Shown: positions 1 to 9,988 of the stretch, one piece after another
Numbering within the stretch: the first letter of the stretch is position 1
How the letters are laid out: each line of letters opens with the position of its first letter
Assembly (NCBI RefSeq): GCF_002099425.1
Contig: NW_018343964.1
Location: 2,695,001-2,759,000 of the forward strand
Length of the DNA: 64,000 bases
Reading direction: 5' to 3'
Source of the DNA: Phascolarctos cinereus
Taxonomy: Eukaryota; Chordata; Mammalia; Diprotodontia; Phascolarctidae
The notes under the pieces: generated by a model
What the model was told of the DNA's origin: nothing
What the model saw: the letters and a program-made list of their open reading frames with translations, nothing else
Databases searched by the model: none
Translations under genes and position numbers: made by a program

Positions 1-434
1 ATTAGTGGAAACATCCATATCAATAACGTCCCAGATTAGGGAGTACTATATAAGTGCTCACTAAGCCCTTTTCTCTTTTATAACTATCAGGGTCCTAAAG
101 CTACCATAGTCACTTTAAAATGTTTAAAGTATTTGTGGTTACTGTTTTTCATGTAGGGGATTAGGGGGCAAACCTTAGGGAGCATAGGGATCTTTGAGTG
201 AAAATACTCCCTGTACCAGTTTAGATCTGTAACTGCTTGTAATTTATAGGATTATAAAGTTGCCAGGGAAACTGAGAAATCAGTAACCTCTTGGTAGTAT
301 TTATCAGAGGTAGATCTTTTCCCCAGATTTTCCTGACTCATGGGACACCTGTGTATTCATTGCACCAGACTGATTATCATAGTAGTAAGAAAAACTATTT
401 TTTTTAACATTTCTTTCTACCACCAGTTTATCAG
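1..434. other. Unassigned AT-rich sequence
   Basis: No open frame, repeat or motif that I recognise in these 434 bases. It is ordinary AT-rich non-coding sequence. Confidence 0.5.
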
Positions 435-700
435 AAACAGCTAGGTGGCGCATTAGATAAAACATTAGAACTGGAGTCAGGAAGACCTGAGTTTAAATCT
501 GGCCTCAGATATTTATTAGTTCTGTGACCCTAGACAAAACTCTTTAACTTTTCCTTAATCCAGTTTCCTCATTTCTAAAATGGGGATAAAAAAAATAGCA
601 CCTAGTTCCCAGGGTTGTTGAAAAAATAAATGAGATAATATCTACAAAGTGCATTCCAAACCTTGAAGTGCTTTATAAATGGTAGCTATTATTATAACTA
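435..700 (+). repeat. MIR-type CORE-SINE
   Basis: A tRNA-like head ('cagctaggtggcgca', 439-453) is followed by a B-box-like 'gagtttaaatctgg', the MIR core 'cctcatttctaaaatgggga' and a tail reading 'agggttgttg', 'atgagataat' and 'ggtagctattatt'. The tail is the L2-type end shared by MIR-like SINEs, not the BovB-like end of MAR1. The copy is close to full length and clearly diverged, so it is old. The subfamily (MIR or a marsupial MIR) is not settled. Confidence 0.7.
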
Positions 701-1280
701 TATTTTATAGGGAAATATTTTCTCTGAGCACATAAACAGATAATGTATACATATATTCTCTTCTAAAAAAATCTCATATAGTCTGATTAACAGAATATGC
801 TCTTCTTGAGTCACAATATTTTTTTAGACTATTTAAACGTATTAGGAATAGTTGCCCAATAAACAATCCTAACGTTATGCTATGACCTAGTCACTGTCCA
901 TGAGTATTATAATTCCATCTCTTATTTCCCTGTCACTGCAACAGTACAGATAGTCTAAGTCAGTGGTTCCAAATTCAAAAGAAATGGATTCCTACCAGAG
1001 GCATATTGACTTAGAAAACCACAAATTAACAATATCTATGTTATATTGCATTTTATTAATTTTTAAAAACATTTCCCAATTACATTTTAATTGGTTCTAG
1101 CTACACTCTGCATATCACAAGGGTAGCAAGTCTGATACCTCCAATTAATCTATAGAAGAATTGGAAAAACAAATGTCAATTTAACAAAAGAGGAAGAAGC
1201 CACATAATCTGTTTGAAGCCTATATTTTCTTTCCATTCCTGGGAACAAGTAGGTGAGGTATATTTTCAGTTCTTCAATCT
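701..1280. other. Unassigned sequence
   Basis: No recognisable gene or repeat. AT-rich with scattered short A/T runs. Confidence 0.45.
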
Positions 1281-1400
1281 ATGCTTATTGAATGTCACCG
1301 AGGTCATTAGCATGATACTGTTTGCTTAGAGGTGGGGAATTTGTAACACAGAGAAGAGATCACCTCCGCCCTAACAGCACTTATGAGATAGATGTAAAAG
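1281..1400 (-). repeat. Probable L2 LINE 3'-end fragment
   Basis: The order 'atgcttattgaatg', 'ctgtttgcttagaggtgggg', 'cagagaagagatc', 'ccctaacagcactta' follows the reverse complement of the L2 3' end, but with heavy decay. Weak call made by comparison with the better L2 copies at 2223 and 5621. Confidence 0.4.
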
Positions 1401-1930
1401 ATAACGAACTATAAAAAGATTAAGTGCTGAGGCATGGAGATGTACATGAGAAATTGGTAGAAGAATCTCACACTATTCTTTCCTAGTTTTTCTGAAAGTC
1501 TTATAGAGAAGATGAGCCTGGGTCTGGGTCATTTGGTAATAGAGATCAATTGTCTTACTCATGACTTTTGGAGCATGTAAACTTATTCAATTTGATGGAA
1601 AATTAATAACAATTTTAGTGTATTTCCCTCAGGAACAAATCCTTCCTTTTTAATACCAATAATTCTACTGGTGGACTTTTGTGGTTGAATTTGACTGAAG
1701 AATTTTCTAAAAAATGAATGTTACTAAGAGTCCCAGGCAGAGGTGTGGTGGGTATGAGAATATTGCAACATATGATAAGGAATTAAGGAGACCTTGTGTA
1801 AATAATATGATCAAAGAAAAGTTTTATCCAGAGCTACTTCTGCCTCTCTTATATGCTTTTGGCAATGATATGACTATATTATTCCAAAAGACACTAGAAA
1901 GGAATTATTAATACGTACATATAAGCACTA
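1401..1930. other. Unassigned sequence
   Basis: Contains a 65-codon open frame (1714-1911) with no recognisable motif and no supporting context. I see nothing else. Confidence 0.4.
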
Positions 1931-1970
1931 TTCAGATAGTTAACATAATAAGTACTTATTATGCACCAGA

Positions 1971-2222
1971 TGGGCAGCTAGATGGTGCAGCAAAGAGAGC
2001 ACCAGGCCTGGACCCAGGAATACACATCTTTGTGAGTTCAAATTGTGCCTTAGACACTTATTAGCTGTGTGACCCTGGGCAAGTCACTTAACCGTGTTTG
2101 CCTCAGTTTCTTTATTTGTAAAATGAGCTGGAGAAGGAAATGGCAAACTACTTGCCAAGAAAATTCCAAATAGGGTCACAATGAGTAGGATGGGATGACT
2201 GAAATGACCAAATGACAAATGA
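1971..2222 (+). repeat. MAR1 CORE-SINE
   Basis: Head 'tgggcagctagatggtgcag', B-box-like 'gagttcaaattgtgcc', core 'tgggcaagtcacttaacc' and 'cagtttctttatttgtaaaa', then the BovB/RTE-like tail 'gagaaggaaatggcaaac' and 'agggtcacaatgagtagga'. This is the marsupial MAR1 layout. It splits the L2 at 1970/2223, with a degraded target duplication (atgcaccaga at 1961-1970, atgaatcagg at 2219-2228). Inserted after the L2. Confidence 0.85.
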
Positions 2223-2333
2223 ATCAGGTACTATGCTAAGAGTCGGAGGTATAAAGAGAGACAAAAAGCAATCCTTGCCATCATGTTGCTCACATTCTAA
2301 TGGAAAAAACATATAAACAGCTTTGTACAAAAC

Positions 2334-2334
2334 A

Positions 2335-2403
<69 letters not shown>

Positions 2404-2445
2404 GTCTATCTATCTGTCTGTCTGTCTATCTGTCTATATATCTAT
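2334..2445. repeat. (TATC)n microsatellite
   Basis: Nearly pure TATC repeat for about 70 bases, then interrupted by TGTC units to the right. It lies inside the 3' UTR of the L2 copy. Confidence 0.95.
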
Positions 2446-2853
2446 GTGATAAGTTGGGGATAGTATTAGAGGGATGACTCTAAGAATAAGGAAGATGAGA
2501 AAAGGATTCTCCAAGAAGGTAAGACTGTAGCCAAGACTTGAAGGAAGTCAGGGAAGCTAGGAGGTGGACATGAGAAGGGAGAGTTCCAGGCCTAGGAGAC
2601 AGCCAGGAAAAATCCTCAGTGTTGAAAGATGGAGTGTTGTGGGGGGGGGGCAACAAGAAGGCTAGGGTCACTGGATCACACAGTACATGGAGGAGAATAA
2701 GGCATAAGAATACTGGAAAGGTAGGAAGGGTCTAGATTAAAAAGGGCTTTAAAAGCCAAGCAGAGTATTTTCAATTTGATTATAGAGGTTATAGAGAGTT
2801 ACTGGAGTATAATGACAAGGGAGTTATAGGATCAAATCTATGCTTTAGGAAGA

Positions 2854-3204
2854 TCAATTTGACAGCATAGTAGTGGATGAATTATACTGGGGAAAGACTT
2901 GAGCAGGAAGCCCAAACAGCAAGCTACTTAAATAGTCCAGGAGTGAGGTGATGAGATCCAGCACCAAGGTAGTTGCACTGTCAGGGGAGAGAAGGGTGTG
3001 CATATGAGAAATGTTATAAAGGTAAAAATGACAGGACTTGACAATTGACTTGGATATGGGGGTGAGAGGAGAAGAGAAAATGAGCAGGATGACATCTAGA
3101 TTTGTAAGTCTAAGTGAGTAGGGAGATAGTAGTACCCTTGACAGTACTAGAGAAGCTAGGAAGAAGGGAGCATCCGAGTGCAAAATAATGTATTCATTGG
3201 ACAT
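2854..3204 (-). pseudogene. L2 reverse transcriptase C-terminal remnant
   Basis: An open frame of 116 codons whose middle reads like the part of L2/CR1-clade ORF2 after the RT active site: 'KSCHFYLYNIS', 'LLSPDSATTLV', 'LITSLLDYLSSLLFGLPAQ'. Other L2 copies have 'VAKACHFYLRNI', 'DSATTLVxALITSRLDYCNSLLxGLP'. The frame is a piece of the L2 copy at 1931-3820, has no upstream promoter, and carries no catalytic motif. It is a fossil of a LINE and not a host gene. The methionine at 3204 is not a real start. Confidence 0.8.
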
Positions 3205-3854
3205 ATTGACTTCAAGATGTCTATGGAAGATGAGGAAACAGTGTCACAAACACCTGGAAAGAAGACAGCCTGAAGGAGAAGAGGGTGATTGACAGTGTCA
3301 GAATCTGCAGAGAGGTCAAGAAGATTGAGGATCGGGAAAATGCCATTAAATATGGGAGTTAAGAGATCATTAGTAAATTCAGAGAAAACAGTTTCAATTG
3401 AATGGTGAGATCAGAAACCAGACTACAGAAAGTTAAATAAGTGAGAGGAAAGGAAGAGGAAACACATATTGCAGACAGCCTTCTCAAGTTTAGCCACAAA
3501 GGGGAGGACAGATATGAGGTCATAGCTAGAGGGGTTGGACAAATCCAGCAAAGTTTATTGAGGATGGGAGAGATATGGAAATGTTTGTAGATAGTAAGGA
3601 AGCAGCCAGTAAGCTGGGAGTAACTGAAGATTAGTGACAGAATAGAGATGACAGAGAGTGCGATGTGCTAACGAAGATAGGTTGGGATAGGGTCACTTAT
3701 GCTTATAAAGGAGTTTGCCTTGGTGAGGAGAAGGGTCATCTTTGGCATCTGAGTGATGTGAAATCAGGAACAGGACAGAAAAGGGAGCTTTCTGAGGATG
3801 GCTTCAATGTTTTAGTAAAAAAAAAAACAACAACAGGTAAAGGAAGGAAGGAAA

Positions 3855-4122
3855 TAGACATTTATACTGTGTTCCTATTATGTGCCAAGTACTGTGCTAA
3901 ATAAAGGCTTTACAAATATTATCTCATTTGATCCTCACATCAACCCTGGGAGGTAAGTGGTAATTTTGTCCCCATTTTGTAACCAAAGAAACAGAGGCAG
4001 ATAGAGGTTAAGTGACTTGTCTAAGGTCACATAGCTAATACGGATCTGAGAAGAAATTTGAATACATCTTCCTAACTCCAGACTCAGTTCTCTATCCATT
4101 GTGCCACCTTTCTGCCCCCTGA
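3855..4122 (-). repeat. MIR-type SINE
   Basis: Reverse complement of a near full-length MIR-like SINE: 'tattatgtgccaagtactgt', 'ttatctcatttgatcctcac', 'ccccattttgtaaccaaaga', 'agaggttaagtgacttgt', and the head end 'ctctatccattgtgccacct'. An interrupted A/C-rich run lies just left of it (3818-3838). Confidence 0.8.
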
Positions 4123-4315
4123 AGAGGTCCGGATTAATCAAATTCCATCCTGTTTTCTTCATTTCATTCTCTAGGAAATGCTGGTGGAAAGTGCTAGGGA
4201 AAATAATGAGCAACATAAATGACAAGGAATGCATAGGATAGAGTTCTATAGGGGATAAATACACATGCACATATGTGAATATGCATGTATATATACGTTC
4301 ATATACTTACACATG

Positions 4316-4545
4316 TACTAGGCAGAATGTGCAATGGATAGAGAGCTGGACTTAGAGCCTGAAACATCTGTGCTTAAGTCTGACCTTTCACATATGCTGG
4401 CTGGGTAACCCTGGAAAAGTCACAATGTCTCGGTGCTCTGGAAATTATCTAAGAATATAAGTTCCTGAGAAAGTACTAGTTTGAATTGATAGAGTTTCCT
4501 TACCTAGGAGCTCCCTATAATAATGAAAACACTGGTAAATTCCCT
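4316..4545 (+). repeat. Marsupial tRNA-derived SINE, body type 'gtaaccctgg...cagtgctct'
   Basis: Head 'gcaatggatagagagctgg', B-box-like 'tgcttaagtctgacc', 'gggtaaccctgg' and then a body unlike MIR or MAR1: 'ctcggtgctctg', 'aagaatataagttcctgag', 'tagagtttccttacctagg', 'agctccctataataatgaaa'. The same body recurs at 9037, 24812 and, reversed, at 28835 and 41735, so it is a family. I do not know its formal name. Confidence 0.65.
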
Positions 4546-4587
4546 ACAAATACATACACAGAGAGATACCACACACACATATCATTA

Positions 4588-4765
4588 AGACTACCTATCT
4601 ATCCATCATCTATCTATCTATCTACCTACCTATCTGTATATATATACACACACACACCCCTATACACATATATACATATATATATGTACACATATGCTAT
4701 ATGTGTATACATATGTATATAGATAGATAGATAGATATACAGATATATGTATACATGCATGCCTA
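4588..4765. repeat. Compound TATC / TATA-CA / GATA microsatellite
   Basis: TATC-type units at 4588-4640, alternating TA/CA/TG in the middle, and GATA units at 4719-4745. The two arms are complementary, so the tract can fold back on itself. Confidence 0.9.
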
Positions 4766-4769
4766 CACA

Positions 4770-4820
4770 TTGAAGCTTTAGCTTCATACTGAACAATAAT
4801 TTTTGGAACACCCTATACAT
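4770..4820. mobile_element. Possible mariner-like MITE end
   Basis: A small palindrome 'gaagctttagcttc' (4772-4785) followed by 'aatttttggaacaccctata'. This resembles the right half of a Tc1/mariner hairpin element ending in 'ttttgggacaccctgta', as at 20980-20998. Short and degraded. Confidence 0.3.
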
Positions 4821-5019
4821 ATATACCTACCTCAAATCAATTCCAGAAATGTAAAAGAATAAATACATCAGTGAAAAAAAGACTAATTATGATATAATGA
4901 TTTGAACAACTTTTAAGCAGATATACAGTTTATCTCTTCTTTAGCAAATGGTCATAGGAAATGTAGAGTTAAATTCTAAATAAACATTTGAATAAAAAGA
5001 ACAAATAAATGCGCATAAT

Positions 5020-5115
5020 AGAAATAACAATAATTGGCATTTCTATGACACTTACAGGTTTGTTTGTGAAGTGCTTTACACATATAACCTTCATAAGAAC
5101 TCTGGGGAGCCTTAT
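5020..5115 (-). repeat. MIR-type SINE fragment
   Basis: Text such as 'taattggcatttctatgaca', 'gtgaagtgctttacacatat' and 'aagaactctgggga' matches the reverse complement of the MIR tail and core boundary. Only about 95 bases remain. Confidence 0.5.
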
Positions 5116-5371
5116 GCCAACTTTTACTGTCTCTGGTAAGTCAGGTTCCCAGAACTTTGAGGGAATCATATTATTTTCCTTCCCTGTTGTTCCTTACTCT
5201 CAACATATAGAGGAAACATATAGACAATATTCCTGGGTAGATTGATAACAGACTGCTCCTCAGTTTGGAAAATGGTATTCATTATTAATTATCATTTACC
5301 AAATATCATAAACATCATCAATTAATCAACCCATAAACAAGTGCTTATTAAGTACTTAGTATATGCCAGAC

Positions 5372-5620
5372 TGGGCAGCTAGGTAGCATAGTGGATAGAA
5401 TGCTGGGCCTTGAGTCAGGAAGACCTGAATTCAAATCTGGCCTCAGACACTTACTAGCTGTGTTACCCTGGGTAAGTCACTTAACTCTGCTTCAGTTTCC
5501 TTATCTGTAAAATGAACTGGAGAAGGCAATGGCAAACCACTCCAGTATTTTTGCTATGAAAACCCCCAAATAAGGCCACAAAAAGAATCAGACATTACCG
5601 AAACAACTGAACAAAGACAA
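5372..5620 (+). repeat. MAR1 CORE-SINE with target duplication
   Basis: Complete MAR1: 'gggcagctaggtagcatagt', 'gaattcaaatctggcctcag', 'gggtaagtcacttaactc', 'gagaaggcaatggcaaacca', 'ggccacaaaaagaatcagac'. Flanked by an 11-bp duplication of L2 sequence with one mismatch, 'atatgccagac' (5361-5371) and 'atatcccagac' (5621-5631). This proves insertion by target-primed reverse transcription into an existing L2. Confidence 0.9.
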
Positions 5621-6119
5621 ATATCCCAGACACTATGCTAAATACTAGGGATACAAAGAAAGGCAAGAACAGTCACTGCCCACAAGGAATTTACATTCTA
5701 GTGGGAGAGATGACATATATCAATCAGAATTTACAAGATGAATACAGAATATAGGGAAGGTACTCTTAGAAGGGCAGTAACAGCTGGGAGGAGAGAAATC
5801 AGGAAAGGCCTTCTTTACTTTAGCTGAATCTTAAAGGTAGTTAGGAATTCTAAGTGTTAGAGGTAGGAAAAGAGGATGTTCTAGGCATGAGGAACAAAAC
5901 AGCCAGTGCTAAGCCAGAGAGACAGGAGGTAGAATGTCATGTTCAATGAATAAATAGGTCAGTATGGCTAAATCATAATGTTCATGGAGGGCAGTGGATT
6001 TAAGGAGATTGAAATGATAGTAAGGGAGCAGGTTGTGAAGAGCTTAAAATGCCAAACAACTTTGATCATGGAGAAAATAAGGAGTTAACTACCGGTTATT
6101 GAACAAATGGGTGACACAG

Positions 6120-6470
6120 CTAGATTTTGGCAGATGAATGGAGAATGGATTGGGGAGAGGAGAGACTGAAGGCAGAGAGACCAGTTGGAAGGCTCTTGCA
6201 ATATGCCAGGTTTGAGATGATACAGTCTTGAACTGGAGTGGTTCGGTGAATGAAGAGGAAAAAAAAAAGTATGAGAAAGTTACAGAGTAAGAAATTGCAA
6301 GATTTGGCAACTAATTGGATATGTGGAGAGAGACAGAGAAACAGAGAAGGTGACAGAGGTGGGGGGATGGTTATCAAGGATGACATGGTACTGGAAAGAT
6401 GGTAGTTCCCCATGATAGTAATAGGGAAATTCAGGAGAGGGGAGCATTTGGAGGAAAAGATTACTTCCAT
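6120..6470 (-). pseudogene. L2 reverse transcriptase remnant, second copy
   Basis: A 116-codon frame inside the L2 copy at 5315-6495. It reads 'LLNFPITIMG', 'LSPHIQLVAKSCNFLLCNFL' and 'SPQSILHSSAKI', the same region of L2 ORF2 as at 2854-3204, where intact copies have 'LPNFPITVEG' and 'QSILHSAARV'. A LINE fossil with no sign of selection; its length match to the first remnant is chance. Confidence 0.75.
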
Positions 6471-6496
6471 TACAGACAGTTGTTGACAGCATTAGA

Positions 6497-6665
6497 AAGC
6501 AGCTGTGTAACTTTGGGCTTCTCTCTTGGGGTCTCTGTTACTTCAGCTGTAACATGAGGAGAATAATACTTATGCTGCCGACCTTACAGGGTTGTTGAAG
6601 TATCAAATGAGGCAATAACAAATATGAAGGTGCTTTGAAAACTATTAAGTAATATGTAAATGCTG
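6497..6665 (+). repeat. MIR-type SINE, 3' part
   Basis: 'agctgtgtaactttgggctt', 'cttcagctgtaacatgagg', 'cttacagggttgttgaagta', 'aggtgctttgaaaactatta' follow the MIR core and tail. The head is missing. It abuts the L2 end. Confidence 0.65.
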
Positions 6666-6835
6666 AAACAACTTTTTTACACCTGATAACTTTGTTAAAG
6701 GGCTCCAAATTTTCCCTCCCTTTTCAGCAGTTAGCCATCAGCCCAAAATCCTAATAAAGTGTTTGAATCTCCATTCAGGGTAACCCAGACATTTGCTGTC
6801 TAGCTGTTGTACCGATTGGCTGCTAATCAGAAACC

Positions 6836-7038
6836 ACAGTGTAGTACAGTAGAAAGGGAGCTAGCTATTTTATACTTAGGTGGCTGAGCCTGGAATCATG
6901 GGAACTGAATTTGAATCCCAGCTCTGTCATTTACTTCCTATGTCATCTTGGGCATAGTCTCAGTTTCCTCCTCTATAAAATGAAGGGGTTGGACTAGATG
7001 GCTTATAAAGGTCCCTTTTAGTCCTATATCTATGATAA
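6836..7038 (+). repeat. MIR3-type SINE
   Basis: 'tttgaatcccagctctgtca', 'cctcagtttcctcc'-like core at 6957-6973, then 'ggggttggactagatggctt' and 'aggtcccttttagtcctat'. The tail 'actagatgg...ggtccctt...agctctat' is the L3-derived end typical of MIR3. Confidence 0.75.
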
Positions 7039-7120
7039 TGAGAGAAATGATTATTAAACAACCAATTATTGGGGAGATCTAGGGTTTTCCTTTATTTTCT
7101 CTTTCAGAAACCTATAAGTT

Positions 7121-7269
7121 GGGGCAGCTAGGTGGTGCAGTGGATAAAGCACTGGCCCTGGAGTCAGGAGGACTTGAGTTCAAATCCAGCCTCAAACACA
7201 TAACACTCACTAGCTGTGTGAGTCTGGGCAAGTCTACTAAACCCCAATTGCCTCACCAAAAAAAGAAAA
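7121..7269 (+). repeat. A-tailed tRNA-derived SINE (WALLSI/WSINE1 type), with target duplication
   Basis: Reads 'ggggcagctaggtggtgcag', 'ggccctggagtcaggagga', a B-box-like 'gagttcaaatcc' at 7176-7187, 'ctagctgtgtgagtctggg', 'ccccaattgcctcacc' and an A-rich tail. It is flanked by 15-bp duplications with one mismatch: 'agaaacctataagtt' (7106-7120) and 'agaaacctataggtt' (7270-7284). Low decay and a clean duplication make it one of the youngest insertions here. Confidence 0.9.
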
Positions 7270-7284
7270 AGAAACCTATAGGTT

Positions 7285-8704
7285 GTTCATTCTCTGAAGG
7301 ATATTGTTGATAGATGAGATTGTTCAAACCCCAGGTGTACATGCTTTTTGATCCTGAGTGGGACACCGTACCCAACTAGAAAACTTTACAAGGAATTTAA
7401 TCTAAGGTGAATTCTAGCCCATTGTATTCCACTAAAGTAGGTTCCTGTGGGGAGTAGACCCTTTATCTAGATAGCCTGAGGCTAGGGGTAGTCTGGGAGC
7501 AGGAGTAATCAAAGTCACATCCTTTAGCCTCTCATCAGAATAAGTCAACCTCTTATTATAATATTCGTTCTTCTCATTAATTATTAACAAATCAGAGGTG
7601 ATTGCCATTTTCATGAACATATACTTTCCCAAGAGCATATGAGAATTACATGGGTTCCAACCCATGAGGGGTCTTTGTCATTCAAGAGTACTACTTTCAT
7701 TAATTATCCATTAGCAATAATTAATAAAAGGATTAATTACCCAGAAACTATGTCTCTCAGACTTTTATTCATCACAATTCTATGTACCTATGAAGCTGAA
7801 AAGACTAGCATCTCCCAGGTCTCTACTCACATTGGAAGAAGAGATACAGGATACCTTTTTTGTTCTTACAGATTCACTAGCCGGGTCCCAGAAACAAAAA
7901 ACTCTCACCACTCGCCATTTTGTATGGGTCTAGGACTCTAGTTATTCTATACAAGTTATTGAATGCTCTGTTGCTTTTCTATTGGACCTTAAGGGAATGT
8001 CAATATTAAGAGGGAAAATTCAAGTTTTCTCAAGGGTATATTTGCTAGCTGGGCCAATAAATCATATGATGTGCTACATTTTAATTAGCTATTTTATGTA
8101 TGGCAATAACCAATATTGTAGTCATTTCCTAAAACAAAATCCAGGATAGTAGGAAAATTAGGTCCTAATGTTACCAATTCCTGAACTGGGATTAAAACAC
8201 AGCAATTCTCCCTGTCCCTTCTCTGCTCCCAAGCTTGCATTCCTACTTTCTGCAGGTACCTGAAACATATGCTCCCAGTAGATTTGAAAGAAGGCCAAAG
8301 TGAATATTTGCTGAACAGTATTTGACCTCTGCCTTGAATTAATGGGGATCTTAGGTTGTCCTGCATGAACTCCCGAAAATGACAGATCTCATTGCCATAT
8401 AATGACAGGGGAACAGCTGGCCAGCCTGAGTATGAGCTCAGCACACCATAAGGTTTGGATAACTATCCCATAAGATAATGGAAGTGGTATGAAATTCCTT
8501 CCAAGCTTAGGATTTGGAATGAACTTTTTTTTCAAGAGTTACTGCTTTATCCAAATCAGGGAGCAGTGGTCTGTACCTCCATGGAGCTACAATGAGTTTT
8601 CTTTTTGGTTTTTTTTTTCCAGACACGGTCAATCTCAAGATAATCTGTAAGCATCAATACTGAGGAAATTCATAAGAATAATTATCAAAGAGCATATATT
8701 GATG
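7285..8704. other. Unassigned sequence, 1.4 kb
   Basis: No repeat family recognised. Holds two open frames of 100 and 116 codons (7639-7941 plus, 8094-8444 minus) without known motifs. They could be chance or decayed pieces of something I do not recognise. Confidence 0.4.
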
Positions 8705-8886
8705 GAGATAATGCCAAATTTTGAGTCTGAGGACCTGGTTTCAAATCTCAGTTCTTCTATTTACTACCGTGTGAGTTTGGGTAACTCATTTTACCTTTCT
8801 AGTACTAATATTTCTCATCTGCAAAATGAATCATTTGAATAAGATGAACTCTATGATCTATTCTTGCCCTCAAACCCATGATCCTC
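8705..8886 (+). repeat. MIR3-type SINE
   Basis: 'ggtttcaaatctcagttctt', 'gtgtgagtttgggtaactca', 'tttctcatctgcaaaatgaa' and 'gatgaactctatgatct' follow the MIR3 core and tail order. Decayed. Confidence 0.6.
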
Positions 8887-9036
8887 TGTGCCTAAACCCC
8901 ATTACTAGTCACCTTAGGGCATGCAGTAAACAATCACAATGCTTGACCTGTATGAGTAAGATCGGTAACTTTTTGGTTGTTTTTTCCTCAAGCAATTATC
9001 ATATTATTTTTGTATTTTAGTTGTCTGATTGTGAGG

Positions 9037-9300
9037 AAGTGTGGCATACTGGTTGAAGAGCTAGCCTAAGATCTAAGAAAATCTATATAATGACACAAAC
9101 TACCTTATGAAACCTGGTTAAGTTACTTAACCTCTCAATTAGTTAGGTAACAAATATTTATTAAGTTCTTACTACATGCCAGGCCCTGTGTTAACTAAGA
9201 CCATAATGTATACAGAAGGTTCTGACCCACATCCATAAAGGGAGTTCCTTATCCAGGACTATCCATTGCCAGTGAAATCACAGGTACAGTCCATTTTCTG
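9037..9300 (+). repeat. Marsupial tRNA-derived SINE interrupted by an L2 fragment
   Basis: Left part: 'gtgtggcatactggttgaag', 'gaaacctggttaagttactt', 'aacctctcaatt'. Right part from about 9192: 'taactaagaccataatg', 'ggagttccttatccagga', 'ccagtgaaatcacaggtaca', matching the family at 4316. Between them (9140-9192) is a minus-oriented L2 3' tip, 'acaaatatttattaag' and 'ctacatgccaggccctgtgt'. Confidence 0.6.
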
Positions 9301-9369
9301 TCTCTAGTCATTTGTGTACTTAATTTATCTCCCTGACTAAACTGTAAGCACTTTGAGATTAGGAGCCAT

Positions 9370-9424
9370 GACATCATCATCATCATCATCAAGCTCAACA
9401 ACTAGCATATATATATATATATAT
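9370..9424. repeat. (ATC)n and (TA)n microsatellites
   Basis: Seven ATC-type units at 9370-9391 and an (AT)n run at 9407-9424, at the border between the L2 end and a MIR. Confidence 0.9.
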
Positions 9425-9632
9425 CACTTTGCAAATACCAACTCACTTTATACTCACAACAACTTTGAGAGGTAGGTGCTATTATTATCCCCCTTTTATA
9501 GATGAGGAAACTGAGGCAGACAGAGGATAAATAACTAGCCCAAGGTCAGGCAACTAGTAGGTATCTGAGACTGCTTTTGAACTCAGGTCAGGTTCCTGAC
9601 TCCAGGTCTAACACTCTACTGCACTAAGTATT
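9425..9632 (-). repeat. MIR-type SINE
   Basis: 'tcactttgcaaataccaact', 'cacaacaactttgagaggta', 'ttttatagatgaggaaactg', 'gcccaaggtcaggcaacta', 'aggttcctgactccaggtct' is a standard reversed MIR. It sits inside the L2 3' end. Confidence 0.75.
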
Positions 9633-9690
9633 TATAACCTCTAGTATATAATATACTGTTCTGTACATAGCAATCATTTATTAAATGCTT

Positions 9691-9988
9691 GTGGGATTTG
9701 AAATTGGATAAAATCAATATAGTAGGTTTACAAGGAAAACAGAATGATAAGATAAATATTCTGAACAAAGAGAAAATTGAGCTGTGAGAATACATTGGAG
9801 CCTGCTAGAAGGTCTTTCTGACATTTAATACCCCTCAGAGGGAACTCAAGGAAGACCTGTGCCAAATTATTGTCTGTAGTATTGTAATGAGGCTTTAGAG
9901 TATTTATTTTAATGTATGTGACATGTTGGCCAAACTGGTCTATGTCTCATCTCTCAAACACATCTTCCACTTTCCTATGTGCAACTTA
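9691..9988. other. Unassigned sequence
   Basis: About 300 bases between the L2 end and the L1. No match recognised. Confidence 0.4.

Larger units (their letters stand above)
1931..3820 (-). mobile_element. L2 LINE, long 5'-truncated copy
   Basis: Long minus-strand L2 copy. Its 3' end is on the left ('aagtacttattatgcaccag', then 'gtactatgctaagagtcgg', 'ttgctcacattctaatgg'), which is the reverse complement of the L2 end about a gene-poor 3' UTR. The body continues for about 1.3 kb through the RT region ('caacagtgtca'-like text near 3290, 'aggtcaagaagattgagg' at 3313) to about 3820. A MAR1 SINE (1971-2222) and a (TATC)n tract (2334-2445) interrupt it. L2 is a CR1-clade LINE that died out in therian mammals long ago, and this copy is decayed as expected. 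Confidence 0.85.
5315..6495 (-). mobile_element. L2 LINE, second long copy
   Basis: Minus-strand L2 with its 3' end at 5315-5371 ('aaacaagtgcttattaag', 'tatgccagac') resuming after a MAR1 at 5621 ('cactatgctaaatactagg', 'ggaatttacattctagtggg'). The body runs through 'gaggtagaatgtca', 'aagagcttaaaatgcc', 'ccagttggaaggctcttgca' to about 6495. It shares the architecture of the L2 at 1931-3820 but ends earlier on the 5' side and lacks the microsatellite. Confidence 0.85.
9303..9690 (+). repeat. L2 LINE 3' end, interrupted
   Basis: 'ctccctgactaaactgtaag', 'cactttgagattaggagcca' (to about 9366) and then, beyond a MIR, 'ctgttctgtacatagcaatc', 'atttattaaatgcttgtgg' (9650-9690). Together they form one plus-strand L2 3' end split by 9370-9632. 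Confidence 0.6.

Noticed and set aside
2854-6470. Two 116-codon minus frames as a possible conserved small gene
   Set aside because: Both are decayed L2 ORF2 text in two L2 copies. The equal length is chance.
7121-7190. tRNA gene suggested by A/B-box-like sequence in SINE heads
   Set aside because: The heads belong to tRNA-derived SINEs with SINE bodies and tails, and they recur many times. No cloverleaf of a functional tRNA was seen.
8094-8444. 116-codon frame on the minus strand
   Set aside because: No known domain; flanked by unassigned sequence. Could be chance.
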